DNA from: Prolixibacteraceae bacterium
Lineage (GTDB): Bacteria > Bacteroidota > Bacteroidia > Bacteroidales > Prolixibacteraceae
DNA: 52,434 nt
Direction of reading: 5' to 3'
Assembly: GCA_023229575.1 (NCBI GenBank)
Contig: JALNYZ010000029.1
Span: 1 to 52,434 of the forward strand
Shown here: one piece after another, positions 25,683-34,818 of the stretch
Numbering within the stretch: position 1 is the first letter of the stretch
How the letters are laid out: each line of letters begins with the position of its first letter
The notes under the pieces: generated by a model
What the model saw: only the letters and a program-made list of their open reading frames with translations
Told to the model about the DNA's origin: nothing
The model's database searches: none
Translations under genes and position numbers: made by a program

Positions 25683-28178
25683 CTACATGGGATCCACATC
25701 CACAGAGATCTGTACCATTTTATTTTTATCCCTCGCTTTCACGCTTTCCAGCATTTGTTGCATCTGACGTTTGGCAGCAGCGACTGAGATGTCACGTTCC
25801 AGCTTGAGCCACATCTGCTTCATGTACATCAGTTTAATCCTGCTAACGGCAGGATATTCGGGGCCAAGCAATCTCTTTCCGAACCTGCTTCGAAGCGCCT
25901 CTGCACTCTCCCCCGCGATTCTGTCAAGCTCTGCCGCATCCCTGTGTTTCAGGGTAATGCGTATTAATCGGTAAAATGGTGGGTAGTTAAATTCTTTCCG
26001 TTCGGCAATTTGCTGCTCGTACATTCCCTCGTAATCATTGGCCGCTACCTTTCGTATGATGAAATGATCGGGTTGTGAAGTTTGTATGATTACTTTCCCT
26101 TGTTTGTGCCTTCGTCCTGCACGGCCGCTCACTTGTGCCATTAATTGGTAACTCCTTTCATGCGACCTGAAATCGGGAAAATTGAGCAGGTTGTCGGCAT
26201 TCAGGATACCCACCACGCTAACATGCTCAAAATCCAATCCTTTGGTAATCATTTGGGTTCCTACCAGGATATCGGTATCCCCGTTGTCGAACCGCTGGAG
26301 AATATTTTGGAAGGCTTTCTTCGAGCGGGTGGAGTCCAGGTCAAGCCGTTCAATGGCTGCATTGGGGAAGAGTTCTGCGATTTCTTCCGCAACTTTCTCC
26401 GTTCCAAAACCTTTGTTGGTGAGATCGTCCGACTGACAGGCCCCGCATACCAATGGATAGTAGATAGAGAAGCCGCAATAATGGCAGACCAGTCGCCTGC
26501 TGTTTTTGTGATAGGTGAGACTGACATCACATTGGGAACATTTTGGAATCCATCCGCAACTTTTGCATTCGATGAAAGGGGAGAAACCCCTGCGGTTCTG
26601 AAATAGGATCACCTGCTCCTTCTTCTCCAGCGCGGTGTTGATCTCTTCGAACAGTTCAGGAGTAAGACAGGAGCGCATCGATTTCCGCTTGTAAGCGCGC
26701 CTGAGGTCGACCGTTACAATTTCCGGGAGTTCAATTTGCCGGTAGCGCTCCGTAAGTTCCACCAGGCCGTATCTGCCGGATTTGGCATTGAAATAGGTTT
26801 CCACTGCAGGTGTAGCCGTGCCAAGAAGAACGGGGATTTTTAACATTGTTCCAAGCACAATGGCTGTGTCACGGGCATGGTACCTTGGGGCAGGATCAAA
26901 CTGTTTGAAGCTATTTTCATGCTCCTCGTCTACAACAATCAGTCCGAGGTTCGTGAAAGGTAAAAAGAGGGAAGAGCGTGTCCCAACGATGAGCTGATGT
27001 GAGGCATTCAACTGATCAGGACGAAAGCGAAGTACTTTGTTCCAGATTTCGACCCGTTCCGAATCACTGAATTTTGAGTGATAGACTCCGGCCTGGCTTC
27101 CAAAAACAGCCAGCAACCTGCCAATCATTTGGGTCGTCAGTCCAATTTCGGGAAGAAGGTAGAGTACTTGTTTCCCCTCTTTCAAACATTTTTCGATCAG
27201 TTGTATGTATATTTCGGTCTTGCCGCTGGAGGTGACCCCATGCAGTAAAGTCACAGGTTTTTTGGCAAAAGAGTCTTCGATTTGATCCAGTGCAGTTTGT
27301 TGGGAAAGATACAGGGTATTGCCTGGCCGTCTTATTTCCTCCCCTGCTTCCAGTCGGTCGATGGATTGTTCAAATACCGCAAAGATCTCCTTTTTTAGCA
27401 AACTGTTGAAGACGGTTAGACTGGCCCCACTCTTCATCATCAGCGCTTTTTTGGGGTAGGCTTTGGCTTTTAACCCTGGAATGTCTTCGTTCGCTTGCAG
27501 GAAGAGTTGGATCATATCCCGTTGTTTCGGAATTTTGCAGAGCAGGTCCAAGGTTCGCAACAACTTCTCTTCCGAAATAATGGCAGCACCAAGCGTAACA
27601 ATTGTTTCAGTACGCGCCTTGAAACTTTCCCTGATCTCTTCATCGATGTGAACCAGTCCTTTCTTCAAAAGATTTTGAAGAATGGGCAATGTTCCTTTTT
27701 TCAAGGCCGTATTGTTCAGTTCAAACACGGATATACCCCGTTTTTCACGGATGATTTCGAAGAGCATCAGCTCTTTTGGCGACAAGATTTCATGGTATGG
27801 AATCCCATGATCCTCCACGATTGATACCCTGGTTTCACTTTCCAGCTTAAGGCCGGATGGCAGGGCTGCCTTGAGAACTTCCCCAAGGGAACATTGGTAA
27901 TAGGAAGCGATCCACTCCCAAAGTAAAAAGCAGTTTTCTGAAAGGATCGGTTGCTCATCCAGTACGGACTCAATCAGTTTTGCCGAAACATATTCCGGTT
28001 TGTTGTTGTGTACCCGCCTAACCAGCGCGGAATAAAATTTCTTTGCCCCAAACTGAACTACAACCCTCGTTCCGGGAGTTATCTTGCCATTTAACTCCTC
28101 CGGGACCAGATAGGTAAAACAACCCTCCGGAGGAAGCGGTAAAATCACATCGGCATAGAATTCAATGGAGTCGTACAT
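25683..28178 (-). CDS. priA: Primosomal protein N' (replication restart helicase)
   Basis: This 831-residue superfamily 2 helicase has an N-terminal 3'-DNA-binding domain (LPLPPEGCFTYLVPEEL), Walker A GVTSSGKTEIYI (about residues 310-321), the DEEH box VVDEEHENSFKQ, and zinc-binding cysteines in CKSCGWIPKCSQC, VCHYCG and CGACQ. It reloads the replisome at stalled forks. It is longer than the 732-residue E. coli protein, as is usual in Bacteroidetes. The start at 28178 (MYDSIEFYADVILP) is preferred; the longer frame to 28226 adds no family sequence. Confidence 0.95.
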   Translation of the reverse strand: MYDSIEFYADVILPLPPEGCFTYLVPEELNGKITPGTRVVVQFGAKKFYSALVRRVHNNKPEYVSAKLIESVLDEQPILSENCFLLWEWIASYYQCSLGEVLKAALPSGLKLESETRVSIVEDHGIPYHEILSPKELMLFEIIREKRGISVFELNNTALKKGTLPILQNLLKKGLVHIDEEIRESFKARTETIVTLGAAIISEEKLLRTLDLLCKIPKQRDMIQLFLQANEDIPGLKAKAYPKKALMMKSGASLTVFNSLLKKEIFAVFEQSIDRLEAGEEIRRPGNTLYLSQQTALDQIEDSFAKKPVTLLHGVTSSGKTEIYIQLIEKCLKEGKQVLYLLPEIGLTTQMIGRLLAVFGSQAGVYHSKFSDSERVEIWNKVLRFRPDQLNASHQLIVGTRSSLFLPFTNLGLIVVDEEHENSFKQFDPAPRYHARDTAIVLGTMLKIPVLLGTATPAVETYFNAKSGRYGLVELTERYRQIELPEIVTVDLRRAYKRKSMRSCLTPELFEEINTALEKKEQVILFQNRRGFSPFIECKSCGWIPKCSQCDVSLTYHKNSRRLVCHYCGFSIYYPLVCGACQSDDLTNKGFGTEKVAEEIAELFPNAAIERLDLDSTRSKKAFQNILQRFDNGDTDILVGTQMITKGLDFEHVSVVGILNADNLLNFPDFRSHERSYQLMAQVSGRAGRRHKQGKVIIQTSQPDHFIIRKVAANDYEGMYEQQIAERKEFNYPPFYRLIRITLKHRDAAELDRIAGESAEALRSRFGKRLLGPEYPAVSRIKLMYMKQMWLKLERDISVAAAKRQMQQMLESVKARDKNKMVQISVDVDPM

Positions 28179-28333
28179 GGGAACAGTTACCAATTCAGGC
28201 TTTCCGGCTGTTCGGAAAGCGTACACAAATTACGTCAAGAAATTAACAATTGACAATGGGGGAATGACAATTTTGTATATTGTTGTTCTCTTTTTTTTAA
28301 GGGATTTGATACACGTTGATGTCTTAAAAATAC

Positions 28334-28921
28334 TTATAAAGCAGTTCCGTTCGGATTGTTTATTATATTTTGAAGGATGAATTTCTCCACTTCCGTGGAA
28401 ACCAGTCCACTGACAGGCTCTTTTTTTTCAAGCCGTTTTCTGATATCCGACGAGCTGATGTTGAGTAAGGGTGCCGATATGCTTAGAACATTGGGATGAT
28501 GCTCATAGAAATTGAATGATGAACCAGATCGAGGATAGATAATAAGTCCAAATTCATCCACAATGCGCTGATGTTCTTTCCAAACCTGAAATTTTAGCAG
28601 GTTATCGCCACCGATTAGTAACCTGAAGCTGCAGGATGGATGGAGTTCCTGAAGATATTTAAGTGTATTGATGGTATAGGATGGGCGGGGTAGTAAGTTT
28701 TCACAATCGCTGGCTTTTAACCCGGGATGATTGGCTATGGCAAGCTCCACCATTTTCATCCTTGTTTCAAAAGGCCAGAGTTCCTCCTCTTTTTTGTGGG
28801 GATTTTGGGGAGAAACCACCATCCATACCTCATCGAACCCGTTGGCCAGAGCAGCCTCCGCCACAGCAATGTGTCCGTTGTGAATGGGGTTAAAGGATCC
28901 GGAGTAGAGGGCGATTTTCAT
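28334..28921 (-). CDS. nadD: Nicotinate-nucleotide adenylyltransferase
   Basis: A 195-residue nucleotidyltransferase with the N-terminal motif YSGSFNPIHNGH (catalytic His14 and His17), LIGGDNLLKFQVWKE in the middle and the C-terminal ISSSDIRKRL motif. It adenylates nicotinate mononucleotide in NAD synthesis. It is downstream of yicC and gmk on the same strand, but separated from gmk by the ACATCA-word repeat. Confidence 0.94.
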   Translation of the reverse strand: MKIALYSGSFNPIHNGHIAVAEAALANGFDEVWMVVSPQNPHKKEEELWPFETRMKMVELAIANHPGLKASDCENLLPRPSYTINTLKYLQELHPSCSFRLLIGGDNLLKFQVWKEHQRIVDEFGLIIYPRSGSSFNFYEHHPNVLSISAPLLNISSSDIRKRLEKKEPVSGLVSTEVEKFILQNIINNPNGTAL

Positions 28922-28924
28922 TTG

Positions 28925-29056
28925 GTCGATGTGATGATGTGTTGATGTGTTGATGTGTTGATGTGTTGATGTGATGATGTGTTAATGTGATGATGGACTT
29001 TTTTTTAAACAACTAATCAGCTAATCATCACATCAGCTAATCATCACATCAGCTAA
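28925..29056. repeat. ACATCA/GATGTG-word inverted repeat between gmk and nadD
   Basis: The left arm reiterates GATGTGTT and GATGTGATGATGTG at least eight times. The right arm reiterates CAGCTAATCATCACAT three times. TGATGTGATGAT on the left pairs with ATCATCACATCA on the right across an AT-rich loop. The right-arm words recur at 2113-2159. The element fills the whole gap and would form a strong hairpin in the message. Confidence 0.8.
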
Positions 29057-29060
29057 TCCG

Positions 29061-29630
29061 TTACTCTTCAAGAAAGTTTTCCACCCTCTCTTCTGCTTCC
29101 TGCAGGGCATGCTCAAGGGTATCGTTGACGATGGTGTAGTCGAAGAGGGGTGCAAATGTCAGTTCGCGTTCTGCTTTTTCCACCCTTTTTCGGATAACCC
29201 CGTTGTCGTCGGTAGATCTGGCAAGCAGCCTTTTTTCCAGTTCGGTGATGGAGGGTGGCATGATAAAGAGCGCCAGGGCACGGTCACCGTAATGCTTTTT
29301 GATGTTGCTTCCACCTACAACATCCACATCGAACAGGATGTTTTTGCCACTTTTCAGAATCCGGTCTACTTCACTTTTCAGCGAGCCATAAAAATTATCA
29401 GGATAGACTTCCTGCCACTCCAAAAATTCATTGTTGCTGATTTTGGTTTTGAACTCATCGGCAGTCATAAAAAAATAGTCAACACCATGAACTTCCTTTC
29501 CCCTGGGTTTACGGCTGGTTGCCGAAACAGAGAAGGCAAAGTCGGGGCGCTTCGATAGCAGATGTCTGACCATGGTTGTTTTGCCTGCACCCGAAGGAGC
29601 TGAAAAAATGATGATTTTGCCTTCCTTCAT
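29061..29630 (-). CDS. gmk: Guanylate kinase
   Basis: The 189-residue kinase begins with IIIFSAPSGAGKTTMVRHLL (P-loop, residues 11-19) and continues with the GMP-binding segment FSVSATSRKPRGKEVHGVDY and the lid region RLLARSTDDNGVIRKRV. It phosphorylates GMP to GDP. It follows yicC by 15 bases in the same orientation, a common Bacteroidetes order with nadD behind. Confidence 0.96.
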   Translation of the reverse strand: MKEGKIIIFSAPSGAGKTTMVRHLLSKRPDFAFSVSATSRKPRGKEVHGVDYFFMTADEFKTKISNNEFLEWQEVYPDNFYGSLKSEVDRILKSGKNILFDVDVVGGSNIKKHYGDRALALFIMPPSITELEKRLLARSTDDNGVIRKRVEKAERELTFAPLFDYTIVNDTLEHALQEAEERVENFLEE

Positions 29631-29645
29631 TGGGGTTAATTCTGA

Positions 29646-30518
29646 TTATAAAACATTGAGCAACTGTTCTTTAATTTTTTCAAGAGCGTCTTTCATCCGG
29701 ATCACCAGCTTCTGCATCTCCAGGTGGTTGGCTTTTGAACCAAGCGTATTGACCTCCCTTCCAATCTCCTGGGAGATAAAGCCTAGTTTCTTTCCTACCG
29801 GTTCAGCCAGGTCGATGGTTTCGAGAAAATAGTTACAGTGGCTGAGCAGCCTTACCTTCTCCTCATTGACATCCATCTTTTCAAGGTAAAAGATCATCTC
29901 CTGTTCCAATCGGTTTTCATTCACCTGTTCGATGGAGATGTCCTTGAGTCCGTCGTAAATTTTCTCTTTGATGCGGGTGACCCTCTCAGCTTCATATTGA
30001 TCAACTTCGGCCAGCAAAGCAGTTATGATGTTGATATTGACAATGAGATCCTGTCTGAGGATAGCCCCTTCCTGGACCCGAAACCGGTCCAATGCTTCGA
30101 TGGCTTCGCCGATCTTGACAAGGATCGATTTCCACTCCTGATCGTCGAGCTCTTCGCGCTCGTTCCTGACCACTTCGGGTAGTGCGAGAATGGATTGTAG
30201 GATGTTGTCATGTAGTGGGATATTGAGATCTGAAGAGATTTTTTCGAGTTGTTTGTAATAACTTGAGACAATGCCGGCATTAATTTTTGTGGCAGAATCT
30301 TCTCCCAGCGATTCGGTATAGAGGATAAAATCAACTTTTCCGCGTACCAGTTTGTCGGATAACTCCCGGCGAATCTCCAGATCTTTCTCCCGAAAGAGGA
30401 GTGAGATACGGGTGTTGAGATCCATCTGTTTGCTGTTCAGTGATTTGATCTCAATGGTTACTTTTTTTTGCGAAAGCTCACATTCGGCTTTGCCGTATCC
30501 GGTCATTGATTTGATCAT
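29646..30518 (-). CDS. YicC-family endoribonuclease
   Basis: The 290-residue protein starts MIKSMTGYGKAE, the diagnostic YicC N-terminus, and ends with the DUF1732 segment (EPVGKKLGFISQEIGREVNT, then LGSKA and MKDALEKIKEQLLNV). Family members have been shown to be RNases in E. coli and B. subtilis. It heads the yicC-gmk-nadD transcript and has a perfect -7 element upstream. Confidence 0.94.
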   Translation of the reverse strand: MIKSMTGYGKAECELSQKKVTIEIKSLNSKQMDLNTRISLLFREKDLEIRRELSDKLVRGKVDFILYTESLGEDSATKINAGIVSSYYKQLEKISSDLNIPLHDNILQSILALPEVVRNEREELDDQEWKSILVKIGEAIEALDRFRVQEGAILRQDLIVNINIITALLAEVDQYEAERVTRIKEKIYDGLKDISIEQVNENRLEQEMIFYLEKMDVNEEKVRLLSHCNYFLETIDLAEPVGKKLGFISQEIGREVNTLGSKANHLEMQKLVIRMKDALEKIKEQLLNVL

Positions 30519-30535
30519 AACATCAGGGTTTTGGG

Positions 30536-30543
30536 CAAAGGTA
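30536..30543 (-). promoter_or_regulatory. -7 promoter element of yicC-gmk-nadD
   Basis: On the minus strand it reads TACCTTTG, an exact TAnnTTTG match, 17 bases upstream of the yicC start. Confidence 0.55.
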
Positions 30544-30637
30544 AGTAAAACTGAAGATAGAAACGCGAAACAGATGAGCCCAATTTTTGAACCACTCGAT
30601 CACTTTGTGCCTCAAGCTTTTGAAACCCTTTTGTACC

Positions 30638-31773
30638 CTATGCAATAAACAATGCATCCATTGTCACTTCATTCTGAATGAGTCCGGTGTGGTTCCCGGC
30701 GTTTCTCACCCCATACGTTGTTACCAAAGTAAGGAATAAAGTTTTGCGGGTTTTTGTTCGTTCACGAAAAACTGCCAATTTACTTTCAAGTTCCAGTGCG
30801 TAACTTTTAGTAATTTCAAAATCATTGACAGAGAATTTCATTTCACAAACATTGATGCATCGGTCCTGCCTGTCAATCAACAAATCGATCTGTGCACCCT
30901 GTTCCCCGGCATGTGTTTTGTCGCGCCAAACGGATGTTTCTGAATAGACATTCTCAATACCCAACGCTCTCTTTATTAAAGGCGTGTGTTTCATGCATAT
31001 ACTTTCAAAAGCAAAACCGCTCCAGCTTTTCCAGGATGCTCCTGCAGAAAGCGTAGTCCATGTTCCGGGACCTTTCGACCGGCTGTTTTCGATAAATTTC
31101 AGGTAGAAGTGCGAATATTCATCTGTCAGTTTATAGATACTGTCTTTTACCGTTTTGTCAAAAGGAATGTAAGGCTTAATAATGCCAGATTCAGTAAGTT
31201 CTTCCAATAGTTGTGTAATGCCACCACCTGAAGATAATTTGCAATTTTCAAGGATTTCACCCCTTGTGAGCCCCGCTTTTTTTCTGGAGAGGGCCCTGAT
31301 AACATCCATGTGGGATTGGGCATTGTCAAACAGTGATTGGTATAGATTTTTGAATTCATCGTGTAAAAGACCATCTTTGGTGAAGCATATCCTGTCGATG
31401 GCCTGGGTCGCACTTTCCCCTTTTTCGATCTCTTTCAAATAGTGTGGAATACCACCTTTTTTTGTTTTTTGAGGATTGGCGTAAGATAAATTGTAAGTGT
31501 TTTAAAAGCTTGTATCCAGGTCGCAGGTTTAGCCAGTGGTAAATTTCCTGAAACTTTTGATAACGCCTCACTGAAGTTTTCTAATTGCAGATCAAATGAT
31601 GCACCGTGAATACCTGAAAATTCAAATGCCAATTGTTTTTGAAAGGCATTGCGGATTAGAAAAGTTTTGCCAACCCTACGACGACCATATACAGCAAGCA
31701 GTTCAGCCTCATCAGATGTTATGATTTTTGACAACAATGCGACTTCCTCAACTCTTCCAATGATATTTTCCAC
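30638..31773 (-). pseudogene. AAA ATPase with DUF234 domain, core deleted and frameshifted
   Basis: The 5' part (31773 to about 31460) encodes an ATPase N-terminus with Walker A YGRRRVGKTFLIRNAF and ends KKQKKVVF, where family members continue into Walker B (VVFFDE). Instead the frame runs to a stop at 31435. From about 31460 another frame reads GGIPHYLKEIEKGESATQAI and continues through a complete C-terminal half with DUF234 (NVYSETSVWRDKT, AQIDLLIDRQDRCINVCEMK). So about 100 or more codons with Walker B and the sensor region are missing. The junction lies in GGTGGTATTC, a word that fits both coding ends, which implies a direct-repeat deletion. The promoter element upstream is still intact. 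Confidence 0.85.
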
Positions 31774-31796
31774 GCTATATCCTATTTATATTTCGC

Positions 31797-31804
31797 CAAA
31801 TGTA
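31797..31804 (-). promoter_or_regulatory. -7 element upstream of the AAA-DUF234 relic
   Basis: On the minus strand it reads TACATTTG, an exact TAnnTTTG match, 23 bases upstream of the relic's start at 31773. Confidence 0.5.
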
Positions 31805-31878
31805 TCATGAAAATATATGATTTGGCAGGATTCCTGACTTTGTCTGTTGATCAGGCAATCATAAATCAAAATTTGAAG

Positions 31879-32193
31879 TCAGTTGGAAGCCGGTTTGTTG
31901 TTTTTTACCGCAGCACCCAGGTAGGATCCGGCAAAACCAAACAGCATAATGACCAACATTCTGAAATCGCCGGTCGAGAGTATGGCATGCAAAGGGATCC
32001 AACTGCTCACTGTGAGCGCCCAAATCCATGGACGGGAAGGCCGAATGTATCCGAATAGGGCAGATGCAAGCACAATAGTCCCGGCAGTAATTCCTGTATC
32101 GTCCCATCCCGGACGGGAGTCCATCCAGGCAATCAGAACTCCGGAAAGTATAGAGAGGGCCAGGTAAGCGATAAATTTGTAGTCAGGCTTCAT
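31879..32193 (-). CDS. Small hypothetical membrane protein
   Basis: The 104-residue protein has about three or four hydrophobic segments (FIAYLALSILSGVLIAW, GITAGTIVLASALFGYI, WIWALTVSSWIPLHAI, MLVIMLFGFAGSYLGAAV) with short loops. I do not recognise a named family. It starts four bases after the stop of the YbjQ-like gene, so it belongs to the same transcript. No catalytic motif is visible. Confidence 0.65.
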   Translation of the reverse strand: MKPDYKFIAYLALSILSGVLIAWMDSRPGWDDTGITAGTIVLASALFGYIRPSRPWIWALTVSSWIPLHAILSTGDFRMLVIMLFGFAGSYLGAAVKNNKPASN

Positions 32194-32197
32194 GCGT

Positions 32198-32530
32198 TTA
32201 GATTTTTTCGACTACCACGGCAGTTCCATAGGCCAGTACCTCCGTCAGGCCTGTCATCACATCGTTGGCGTCGTAGCGCATGTTAATGATGGCGTTGGCG
32301 CCAATGATCCGGGCATGATCAATCATTAGCTGCATTGCTTCTCCTCTGGCTCTTTCGCAAAGTTCGATATAAATTACGTTCCTGCCCCCAAAAATGGTCA
32401 TGAAGCTTCCGGCGAAAGAGCCGAATATATTCCTGGAGCGGACGGTAATGCCCCGTACGATACCTAGTTGTTTGATGATGCGGTATCCTTCGAGGTTAGT
32501 GCTGGTGGTAATTAGTGTGTCGTCTGTCAT
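32198..32530 (-). CDS. YbjQ-family (UPF0145) heavy-metal-binding domain protein
   Basis: The 110-residue protein matches the YbjQ/UPF0145 family along its entire length: ITTSTNLEGYRIIKQLGIV, the glycine-rich GSFAGSFMTIFGGR, ARGEAMQLMIDHARIIGANA and INMRYDAN, ending in an AYGTAVVVEKI strand. The family forms small pentamer-like assemblies of unknown function. It is followed directly by a small membrane protein, which may be a partner. Confidence 0.9.
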   Translation of the reverse strand: MTDDTLITTSTNLEGYRIIKQLGIVRGITVRSRNIFGSFAGSFMTIFGGRNVIYIELCERARGEAMQLMIDHARIIGANAIINMRYDANDVMTGLTEVLAYGTAVVVEKI

Positions 32531-32565
32531 TGAAAATTAGGTGTTAATTTTTTTATTACTAAATA

Positions 32566-33369
32566 TTAATAAACGAGTTCCCATACGCCTCCCTGGGGAT
32601 TTATGTTCTTATTGGATAGATCAGAAACGTCAATCCCGGGAAGTTTTGGATCAAATTGAAAGAGGATGATATAGTCCACTGTAACAAATTGATCATTCAA
32701 TACACCGGGTATCCAATCATCGGGGATACTCCTCATCACGCGCAAGGCCTCTTCGTTACAAGCCTTCCCTATTCCTTTAATAATCCTTTGCCTGGAAGTT
32801 TTTCCCAAACTATCGATAGTGACGGCTACATAGACGGTTCCTTGCACATTTTGTTCTGGTTTGTGAAGTGGAATACGAAGTTCATTATTTACACAGTCAT
32901 TTAACCGGCTCATTCCACCAATGAATAGGGGAGGTCTATCGAGAATGCTCATGACCGTATCCGTTTTTGAGATGACCCTGAAGGGATGCTTGGCAAAAAT
33001 GGTCTGGTAATAAAGTACCTGGTTATGGGTGAAATCAAGCTTTTGCTCCAGTTCACCCTTGTCGTTGAAATATTCCCAAATGCTATCCCTGTTGTTGCCT
33101 TTGAACCAACCCCTTGCCCGAATCTTTCCTTGTTTATTGTATTGGATCCAGATGCTATCAGGTTCCCCCATCTTGTAAAATCCGCTAAGCAGCACTTTCC
33201 CAAAAGCCTCTGCCTTGTAGTTTCCATGCCTTATGCTGGTGTCTGATCTGAGCACAAAGAAAGTCTCGGAGAAGGCTGGAAGAGGTCGTTCCCGAATCAC
33301 TTTCTTCGTCTCTTTTGGAGGAAGAAGGAATGGAAAAATTGCCAGTAGCAGAATTGGAATTTTGCTCAT
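32566..33369 (-). CDS. TonB-like C-terminal domain protein with MORN-like repeats
   Basis: The 267-residue protein has a signal-like N-terminus (PILLLAIFPFLLPP) and a middle part with two or three YwqK/MORN-like strands (ADSIW-type IWIQYNKQGKIRARGWFKG, IWEYFNDKGELEQKLDF). A C-terminal TonB domain (about 165-255) carries GTVYVAVTIDSLGKTSRQRI and AL-R-VM-RSIPDDWIPG. Such proteins in Bacteroidetes resemble energy transducers but often lack the proline-rich linker and an ExbBD operon, as here. A role in envelope sensing or transport is inferred only. Confidence 0.75.
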   Translation of the reverse strand: MSKIPILLLAIFPFLLPPKETKKVIRERPLPAFSETFFVLRSDTSIRHGNYKAEAFGKVLLSGFYKMGEPDSIWIQYNKQGKIRARGWFKGNNRDSIWEYFNDKGELEQKLDFTHNQVLYYQTIFAKHPFRVISKTDTVMSILDRPPLFIGGMSRLNDCVNNELRIPLHKPEQNVQGTVYVAVTIDSLGKTSRQRIIKGIGKACNEEALRVMRSIPDDWIPGVLNDQFVTVDYIILFQFDPKLPGIDVSDLSNKNINPQGGVWELVY

Positions 33370-33381
33370 ATCCGGCAGGTT

Positions 33382-33646
33382 TTATACTTCCTCTTTTGAT
33401 TTTGCTTGTTTGCTTACCATTTCAGTGAAACTTCTGGCGGCATTTGAGAACTCTGAGGGCATCAGTATCACGGTAGTGGTATTGTTGTCGGTCGATCAGC
33501 GGAATGATCCAGTACAGTCCAGGGCCTTTGGTTGCATTATATCTTCCCAGCCGGCATACGATGGCGCGTTCATATTCCTGGGCAATGCGGAAGCCGGAGA
33601 TAATCAAAACGGCAATAGCAATGAGAATAGGGATAAGTAGTTCCAT
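33382..33646 (-). pseudogene. Slipin (SPFH/stomatin) relic, core deleted and frameshifted
   Basis: The first 53 residues are a textbook slipin N-terminus: the membrane anchor LLIPILIAIAVLIISGF, then IAQEYERAIVCRLGRYNATK and GPGLYWIIPLIDRQQY. The frame then reads 21 unrelated residues to a stop at 33422. In the -1 relation, DNNTTTVILMPSEFSNAARS and the following lysine-rich tail end at 33382, a typical slipin C-terminus. The whole SPFH core and coiled coil (about 170 residues in the family) are missing. The junction CGACAACAATAC fits both coding ends, which suggests a deletion between direct repeats of about 12 bases. No NfeD partner gene is present. Confidence 0.87.
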
Positions 33647-33755
33647 AATTTTTGAATTTGTAATAAAATGAAGGGTTTTCGATTTAGGATAATAATTTTT
33701 GCTAATACAAGAATACTTACCAAATTTAACGAAAGGTATTTGCTTTACATAAAAA

Positions 33756-34754
33756 TCAATGAAAAATCTTTTTGTTTATCATCGGAACAAAGCTATTCAT
33801 GAAAAGAATCGCAATCGCAACCCCTTCCGGGAGTGGGGTGAAATTTCTGATAAGGGTGGTTATCAATCCAATGGCCACTCCGAATAGAAGTTTCCCGACA
33901 GGCGATGATGGTGAGGAATGTGGGTCGGTGGCTATAAAGAAGGCTGCCAGCATCACCCCACCTGTGATCAGGTGAAAAATGGGGTCGATGAAACTGCCTG
34001 GCGCCAGCATCCAAAGAAGTCCTTCAATAGCGAAAAGTGTACCCAGAAGGGCGACAGGTATATGCCATGTGATGATTTTTTTCCAAAGCAGATAAATGCC
34101 TCCCAGGAGGATAGCGATGGCCGATATTTCGCCCAGCGATCCGCTCATGTTGCCCCAGAACATATCGAAATAGCCCGGAATCCGGCTATCAGCGGCAACT
34201 GTTGCCATTAATTTCCCGCTTTTAAGCCCCTCCTTCACCAACCCAAGCGGAGTTGCACCCGTGAAGGCATCGGCCATCGTTATGTTGGCGGTCCAGGTGG
34301 TCATTTGCGCAGGGAAAGAGATTCTCAGAAAGAGCCAGCTCAGGAGAACGGGATTAAATGGATTGGCGCCTAATCGCCCAAAGGATATTTTGGTGAATCC
34401 GATGGCAACCAGGGACCCTAAAACGATTAGCCACACAGGTAAGCCTGCCGGGAAGCTGAAAGCCAGCAACACCCCAATGATCACTGCCGATCCATCGCGA
34501 AGCGTAGTGGGTGTTTTCAGTACAAATTTTTGAAAGATGTATTCAAAGAGCAGGCAGGTGGTCACCGCTGCCACCAGGATCCTGAGACTGTGAAGGCCAA
34601 AAAAAATTGTCGACATCAGCATCATGGGTACCAGGGCGAGCAGGAAACCTTTGTTGGTTTGCAGTTTGAAATCGTTTCCGGGGGAGGAAGAATGCGCATC
34701 ATTATTGGAACCGTAACTCATAACTGTTTTTGTTATTTTAAACGAAGATAGCAT
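33756..34754 (-). CDS. rnfD: RnfD-like electron transport subunit, orphan
   Basis: This 332-residue integral membrane protein of the RnfD/NqrB family has about nine hydrophobic segments. The covalent-flavin motif is intact: ADAFTGATPLGLV, where Thr168 would bind FMN by a phosphoester. Other family marks are LRDGSAVIIGVLLAFSFPAG, LGANPFNPVLLSW and ATDPHSSPSSPVGK. In the Rnf complex this subunit passes electrons between ferredoxin and NAD coupled to ion transport. None of the other rnf genes (A, B, C, E, G) is adjacent, so its role is uncertain. A second start at 34721 (MSYGSNN) is possible. Confidence 0.82.
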   Translation of the reverse strand: MLSSFKITKTVMSYGSNNDAHSSSPGNDFKLQTNKGFLLALVPMMLMSTIFFGLHSLRILVAAVTTCLLFEYIFQKFVLKTPTTLRDGSAVIIGVLLAFSFPAGLPVWLIVLGSLVAIGFTKISFGRLGANPFNPVLLSWLFLRISFPAQMTTWTANITMADAFTGATPLGLVKEGLKSGKLMATVAADSRIPGYFDMFWGNMSGSLGEISAIAILLGGIYLLWKKIITWHIPVALLGTLFAIEGLLWMLAPGSFIDPIFHLITGGVMLAAFFIATDPHSSPSSPVGKLLFGVAIGLITTLIRNFTPLPEGVAIAILFMNSFVPMINKKIFH

Positions 34755-34818
34755 GACTTTGAATATCTATCACTATTGGGTGGCAGGGGTATTATTTTTG
34801 TTGTGGTTTTTTGTGTCG

